Assembly: GCF_026241095.1 (NCBI RefSeq)
Contig: NZ_JAPFGB010000035.1
Location: 1-64,000 of the forward strand
Direction of reading: 5' to 3'
Length of the DNA stretch: 64,000 bases
Origin: Saccharopolyspora sp. NFXS83
GTDB lineage: Bacteria > Actinomycetota > Actinomycetes > Mycobacteriales > Pseudonocardiaceae
A program made the translations under genes and the position numbers. This document shows, in pieces, positions 60,105-64,000 of the stretch (its first letter is position 1; every line of letters starts with the position of its first letter). The notes under the pieces were generated by a model. That model did no database searches and had not been told where the DNA came from. It saw nothing but the letters and a program-made list of their open reading frames with translations.

Positions 60105-61816
60105 CGCGTCGCCGGCTGGCCGTGCTGGTGTTGGCCCTGCTCCCGCTGGGCGCCTGCGCCTCCATCCCGGAGCGGTCCGATCCGATGGCGGTGCAGCCCG
60201 TCGTGGAGGGCAACGCGCCCGGAGCCACGATGCCGGAACCGCCGCGCGGCGTGAACTCCTTCGACCTCGTGCGCAGCTTCGCCGACACCGGCTCCACCCC
60301 GGAGAGCGGTTTCGCGGCGGCCAAGGAGTACCTGACCGACGACGCCGAGCGGCGGTGGGAACCGGACAACTCGGTGCTCATCGTCGACAACATCGACACC
60401 ATCCCGGTGCCGCCGCCGCCGAACCAGCCGGAGAACGTGCAGCTCGTCAGCCTGCAGGCGGACCGGGTCGGGCGGCTGCGGCCGGACGCCTCGTTCGTCC
60501 CCGAGACCGGCCCCTACGAGGTGCAGGTCCGGGTGGAGCGGAACCGGGAAGGGCAGTGGCGGATCGCCTCGCCGCCCGAGGACATGGTGATCAGCAGGGC
60601 CTCCTTCAAGGACGGCTTCATGGCGGTGCCGATCTACTTCGCGGACCACGACGGCGGGGGTGTGGTGCCCGATCTGCGCTGGGTCGGATCCCAGCCCGAG
60701 GTCACGCTGCCGCAGCGCGTGATCGAACTGCTCATCGCGGGCCCCTCCGAGGGCTTCAAGGACGCGATGGCCAGCCAGCTCCCGCGTGGGGCCAGCACGA
60801 AGACCAACGTCAGCGAGGACGATGACGGCGCGCTGGTGGTCAACCTCAGCGGCCTCGGCGAACCCGACCTCGAATCGCGGCAGATGCTCGCCGCGCAGGT
60901 CGTGCTGTCGCTGCAGAACGTCAGCAAGGCCCGGGTCCGGTTGCAGGAGGAAGGCGTCGCGCTGCTGCCCGGCAAGCGGGACCTGCAGCCGGCGGACGTC
61001 GAGTCCTACGAGAGCGACAACGCGGTGAGCCCCGGTCTGCCCGGTCTCGCCGTGATCGGGGAACGGCTGCACGTGCTCGACGAGAACGTCCGCCCCATCC
61101 CCGGACCCGCCGGATCCGGCGCGCTGGAAGTGGTGCAGGCCGCCCAGTCCGGAGACGGTTCGCGGCTCGCCGCAGTGGCCCGCAAACCCTCCGGGATGGT
61201 GGGGCTGCGGGTCGGCCCGTACGGCGAGGACATGTCCGAGCTGCAGCCCACCGGCAGCTTCATGAGCAGGCCCACCTGGCGGGGCGACTCCGAGGTGTGG
61301 GCGGTCGTCAACGGCCGCGACGTGTTCCGCGCGGTCGACGAAGGCGGGTCGTGGGGCGTCCGGCCGGTCGATGTGGGCGAGTTCTCCGGAGGCAGGCAGC
61401 TCACCCAGCTGCGCCTGTCGCACGACGGCACCCGCGCGGCGGGCGTGGTCGACGGGCGCATCGTCGTCGGGGCGGTCGTGGACGAGGACGGGCGCGTCGC
61501 GCTGCGGCACCCGGTGACGCTGGGCGCGGACCGGGATTTCCGCGTGACGGGCGTGGACTGGCTCACGGACAAGTCCCTGGTGGCGGCCACCGACGGTTCC
61601 TCACCGGTCATGGAGGTCACCGTGGACGGCTTCGACTGGACCGAGTACGCCTCGGCGAACCTGACGCAGCCGATCAACGCCGTGACCGTCGGGCCGGGCA
61701 AGCGCGTCGTCGTGGCCGACCAGCGCTGGCTCTGGGAGGCGACCGCCTCGAACGCGGTGTGGAGCGTGCTGCCGGGCGAGATCGAGGGGAACTCGCTCCC
61801 GTTCTTCCCCGGCTGA
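60101..61816 (+). CDS. lpqB: Lipoprotein LpqB, MtrB partner
   Basis: Secreted lipoprotein that interacts with the MtrB sensor domain and influences MtrA phosphorylation. The 571-residue protein has a lipobox LPLGAC with lipidated Cys19, a GerMN-type domain (around residues 190-330, FADHDGGGVVPDLRW, LPQRVIELLIAGPS) and a C-terminal propeller-like domain ending NSLPFFPG. ATG at 60101 overlaps the mtrB stop, giving the usual mtrA-mtrB-lpqB operon. Confidence 0.95.
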   Translation: MTRRRLAVLVLALLPLGACASIPERSDPMAVQPVVEGNAPGATMPEPPRGVNSFDLVRSFADTGSTPESGFAAAKEYLTDDAERRWEPDNSVLIVDNIDTIPVPPPPNQPENVQLVSLQADRVGRLRPDASFVPETGPYEVQVRVERNREGQWRIASPPEDMVISRASFKDGFMAVPIYFADHDGGGVVPDLRWVGSQPEVTLPQRVIELLIAGPSEGFKDAMASQLPRGASTKTNVSEDDDGALVVNLSGLGEPDLESRQMLAAQVVLSLQNVSKARVRLQEEGVALLPGKRDLQPADVESYESDNAVSPGLPGLAVIGERLHVLDENVRPIPGPAGSGALEVVQAAQSGDGSRLAAVARKPSGMVGLRVGPYGEDMSELQPTGSFMSRPTWRGDSEVWAVVNGRDVFRAVDEGGSWGVRPVDVGEFSGGRQLTQLRLSHDGTRAAGVVDGRIVVGAVVDEDGRVALRHPVTLGADRDFRVTGVDWLTDKSLVAATDGSSPVMEVTVDGFDWTEYASANLTQPINAVTVGPGKRVVVADQRWLWEATASNAVWSVLPGEIEGNSLPFFPG

Positions 61817-61886
61817 TCCGGGTTCGCCGCACGCGGTCCGACGCGCCGCGGTGAGTCGGACGGCGACATCGCGCACCCTGCACGGC

Positions 61887-62702
61887 ATGAGCGGATCTCG
61901 GGAAGGGGCCGGCGAGCCCGTCGCCGCGCGGGCGCCCGGTCGGTGGCGCCGAACCGGTGACGGGCTCGCCGCCGCCGCGTCCGGGCTGATCGACCTGATG
62001 CTGCCGCTGCGCTGCGCGGGCTGCGCCCGACCTGGAACCGCGTGGTGCGGCGGGTGCGCCCGGGAACTCGGCGGGCTGCGCAAAGTGGTCCGCGCGCTGC
62101 CGGTGCCGTCGGGCTCGGCCGCCGTGCCGCCCGTGTTCGCCCTGGGCCGATATCGCGGTGCGGCGCGGCGAGCCGTCGTCTCCTACAAGGCGGCCGGCCG
62201 CCGGGACCTCGCCGATCCGTTCGGCGTCGCGATCGCGGACGGCTTGGCGGGGCTTCTCCAATGGGGCCCGAGCTCCTCCGGAAGGGCGGCGTTCGGGGCG
62301 GAGACCGTGCCTGACCTCGACCCGGCCGGGACGTGGCACTTGGTGCCCGCTCCGTCGAGGGCGATCACCTCGCGGCGGCGCGGCGGGGCGCACATGACGC
62401 GGGTCGCGGGTCGCGCCGCGGCCGTGCTCGCGGAGCGCGGCCGGGCCGCAGTGGTCGCCGACTGCCTGGTGTCCGGAGCCGGTGCTCGCGACTCGGTGGG
62501 GCTCGACCCGGCGGAACGGCTGCGCAACCTGGCCGGGCGGGTGTCGGTGCTGCCGCGGCGGGCGCCGCCGGCCGGCGCGCCGGTGCTGCTGATCGACGAC
62601 GTGCTCACCACCGGCGCCACCGCCATGAGCTCGGCGCACGTCCTGGCGCGGCACGGCGTGCCGGTCACCGCGGTGCTGGTGCTGACCGCGACCTCGGGTT
62701 GA
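61887..62702 (+). CDS. comF: ComF family phosphoribosyltransferase-like protein
   Basis: 271-residue protein with a zinc knuckle (RCAGCARPGTAWCGGCAREL, residues ~50-70) and a phosphoribosyltransferase fold ending in VLLIDDVLTTGATAMSSAHV, the PRPP loop. ComF proteins are linked to DNA uptake or recombination in Gram-negatives; the role in actinobacteria is unclear. ATG at 61887 is given because the family start is variable; GTG 61851 is also possible. Rv3242c is the positional counterpart, next to hpf. Confidence 0.88.
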   Translation: MSGSREGAGEPVAARAPGRWRRTGDGLAAAASGLIDLMLPLRCAGCARPGTAWCGGCARELGGLRKVVRALPVPSGSAAVPPVFALGRYRGAARRAVVSYKAAGRRDLADPFGVAIADGLAGLLQWGPSSSGRAAFGAETVPDLDPAGTWHLVPAPSRAITSRRRGGAHMTRVAGRAAAVLAERGRAAVVADCLVSGAGARDSVGLDPAERLRNLAGRVSVLPRRAPPAGAPVLLIDDVLTTGATAMSSAHVLARHGVPVTAVLVLTATSG

Positions 62703-63090
62703 CACGATCGTGCGTTGTCCGGCGGCCCGACATCTGAGGAACTCAGCACCGCCCTTCGTTCGTTCAGGGGGTATGAGCAGTCGACGGCACTCGCGCCCGG
62801 GCGCTCCGACCTGCGGGGGAGCTCCAGGCGCCCGCAGGGAGCCCCAAATTGGGCGGTGTCGCTCAGTGACCGCAACTCGATCACATTTAGCCCGAAAGAG
62901 TGAGGCGAGTGGTGTGGGACACGCCGTGGAAACCCCCGTCGCGAGCCTCGCGCGTCGCCCGCTCAGCCCTGTACATCACGCTCAGTGGCGGCTTGACGTC
63001 GCCCATCTCGGGGGCTGTTTCCCGTTGGCGAAGTTAGCTAACGTGCCTGCATTCAGTCGTACCCGCGCTTTGGGAAGGAGTGAGGAACCC

Positions 63091-63117
63091 ATGTCCCTGG
63101 CGCCGGAAGCGAACTGA
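63091..63117 (+). CDS. Putative leader peptide upstream of hpf
   Basis: Eight-codon frame MSLAPEAN with a strong ribosome site (GGAAGGAGTGAGG ending 4 bases before the ATG). It ends 69 bases before hpf. A hairpin overlaps its second half, so translation could control folding of the leader RNA. No function known; could be chance. Confidence 0.4.
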   Translation: MSLAPEAN

Positions 63118-63139
63118 GATCGGTCGCGGTTCCGGCGCC
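63099..63139 (+). promoter_or_regulatory. Attenuator-like hairpin in the hpf leader
   Basis: GGCGCCGGAA (63099-63108) pairs perfectly with TTCCGGCGCC (63130-63139) across 21 bases. The first arm lies inside the eight-codon leader frame, so a ribosome on it would block the stem. Confidence 0.5.
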
Positions 63140-63186
63140 GCCGTGCGGACACGTCACGGGATGTACGCAAGGAACGGAGGTCGTGA

Positions 63187-63888
63187 ATGGACATCGTCGT
63201 CAAGGGTCGCAACGTTGAGGTTCCCGAGCACTACCGGGAGCACATCGCCGACAAGCTGACCCGGCTGGAGCGCTACGACAGAAAGACCATTCGGGCGGAC
63301 GTGGAGCTGTTCCACGAACGCAATCCGCGACAGGCGAAGAGCTGCCAACGCGTGGAGATCACCCTGAAGAGCCGCGGGCCCGCCGTCCGAGCGGAAGCCG
63401 CCGCAGGGGACTTCTACGCCGCGCTCGACTCGGCGACGAGCAAGCTGGAGAACCGCCTCCGCCGCATGCACGACCGCAGAAAAGTGCACTACGGGCGGCA
63501 CAAGTCCACCTCCGTCGCGGAAGCGACCTCCGCGAACACCACGCAGACCGTCGCGGCCGGTGGTTCCACCGCGGTCGGGCTCCTCGAAGCCCCCGCCGAG
63601 GAAGTGGCTGAAGACGCCGACATGACCACCGGCGAGACCGCGATGCCCGGCTCGGACCGGGAGGTCCCCGTGCCCCGCGGCAACGCGGACGGGGACGGCT
63701 ACGAACCAGGTCGGATCGTCCGCGAGAAGGAGCACGCCGCCACGCCCATGACCGTCGACCAAGCCCTCTACGAGATGGAACTGGTCGGCCACGACTTCTA
63801 CCTGTTCTCCGACGCGGACACCGGACGCGCGAGCGTGGTGTACCGGCGCAGAGGATTCGACTACGGGGTGATCCGGCTGGCCGCCTGA
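63187..63888 (+). CDS. hpf: Long-form ribosome hibernation promoting factor
   Basis: 233-residue protein that dimerises 70S ribosomes into inactive 100S particles in stress or stationary phase. The N-terminal domain (MDIVVKGRNVEVPEHYREHI, KLENRLRRMHDRRKVHYGRH) binds the 30S decoding region; an acidic linker (residues 105-180) leads to the C-terminal dimerisation domain (MTVDQALYEMELVGHDFYLF, VVYRRRGFDYGVIRL). ATG at 63187 follows GGAACGGAGG. Rv3241c counterpart; secA usually follows. Confidence 0.95.
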   Translation: MDIVVKGRNVEVPEHYREHIADKLTRLERYDRKTIRADVELFHERNPRQAKSCQRVEITLKSRGPAVRAEAAAGDFYAALDSATSKLENRLRRMHDRRKVHYGRHKSTSVAEATSANTTQTVAAGGSTAVGLLEAPAEEVAEDADMTTGETAMPGSDREVPVPRGNADGDGYEPGRIVREKEHAATPMTVDQALYEMELVGHDFYLFSDADTGRASVVYRRRGFDYGVIRLAA

Positions 63889-63940
63889 CCGGACGATCAA
63901 CCGGGCGTCCGGCGAGTCTGCGCCAGCGCCCGACCCCACC

Positions 63941-63977
63941 GACCGTCCCCCGCGTACCGTGTGCGCGGGGGACGGTC
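63941..63977 (+). terminator. Terminator after hpf
   Basis: GACCGTCCCCCGCG (63941-63954) pairs perfectly with 63964-63977 around a 9-base loop. Confidence 0.85.
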
Positions 63978-64000
63978 GCCGTCCGGGGCCCGGTGCCGAC

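Larger units (their letters stand above)
62703..63186 (+). other. Long leader region upstream of hpf
   Basis: 484 bases. It contains a mini-ORF and an overlapping hairpin described separately, and GGGTAT at 62767-62772 resembling the -10 of stress sigma factors without a clear -35. The open frame 62710-63117 crosses it but has no family features. Confidence 0.5.

Noticed and set aside
1-64000. tRNA, rRNA or known riboswitches
   Set aside because: I looked for cloverleaf-like patterns and common leader motifs by eye and saw none; a covariance search would be needed to exclude small RNA genes.

Overview
This is a very GC-rich window with GTG/ATG starts, GTGA/ATGA gene overlaps, LCP ligases, F420 and mycothiol-era actinobacterial gene families, a WhiB regulator and MtrAB-LpqB. 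It is chromosomal DNA of a filamentous actinomycete, most likely Pseudonocardiaceae. A Saccharopolyspora-like genome is my best guess from the mix of families, but this is not proven. The backbone follows the order known from the Mycobacterium tuberculosis Rv3276c-Rv3241c block: purK, purE, LCP protein, rmlD, wbbL, GDP-mannose pyrophosphorylase, fbiB, fbiA, whiB2, Rv3259-like, Rv3258-like, pmm, Rv3256-like, manA, amino acid permease, tmk, mtrA, mtrB, lpqB, comF-like, hpf. In that genome secA1 follows hpf.

Layout. 1-4.2 kb: ECF sigma factor cut by the window edge, a GGDEF-like protein, purK and purE. 4.2-6.5 kb: a compact lasso-peptide-like operon (precursor, cyclase, PqqD-like recognition protein) without a visible leader peptidase. 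6.7-12.2 kb: thioesterase, DoxX, a TIGR03089 protein and two LCP cell-wall ligases. 12.4-14.3 kb: dTDP-rhamnose genes rmlB and rmlD. 14.7-21.4 kb: a SapB/AmfS-type class III lanthipeptide cluster (LanKC, precursor, two ABC exporters). 21.8-30.5 kb: six glycosyltransferases, ending with WbbL. 30.5-34.5 kb: Q-rich protein, GDP-mannose pyrophosphorylase, DNA glycosylase, VapBC. 34.4-38.3 kb: NUDIX, fbiB, fbiA, site-2 protease. 38.8-51.6 kb: whiB, a giant membrane glycosyltransferase, mannose metabolism genes, a cation transporter and an amino acid permease. 51.9-56.7 kb: an accessory group with a membrane-interrupted alpha/beta hydrolase, a class III cyclase-fold protein ending in an amyloid-like (RHIM-like) motif, and a Crp/Fnr regulator. 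56.7-63.9 kb: tmk, mtrAB-lpqB, comF-like, hpf.

The core genes supply nucleotide-activated sugars (dTDP-rhamnose, GDP-mannose), transfer them to the arabinogalactan linker and surface glycans, ligate polymers to peptidoglycan (LCP) and regulate division and wall growth (WhiB, MtrAB). The accessory insertions lie at gene junctions of this backbone.

Most noteworthy: (i) five copies of a roughly 160-330 bp intergenic element with a conserved 17-bp hairpin and a constant loop of about 51 nt, its arms changing in a compensated way between copies; (ii) a second family of 47-bp dyad repeats; (iii) the cyclase/amyloid-motif/Crp/hydrolase group, a possible nucleotide-signalling conflict system; (iv) the odd lasso precursor; (v) the SapB-like cluster inside the rhamnose/galactan locus.
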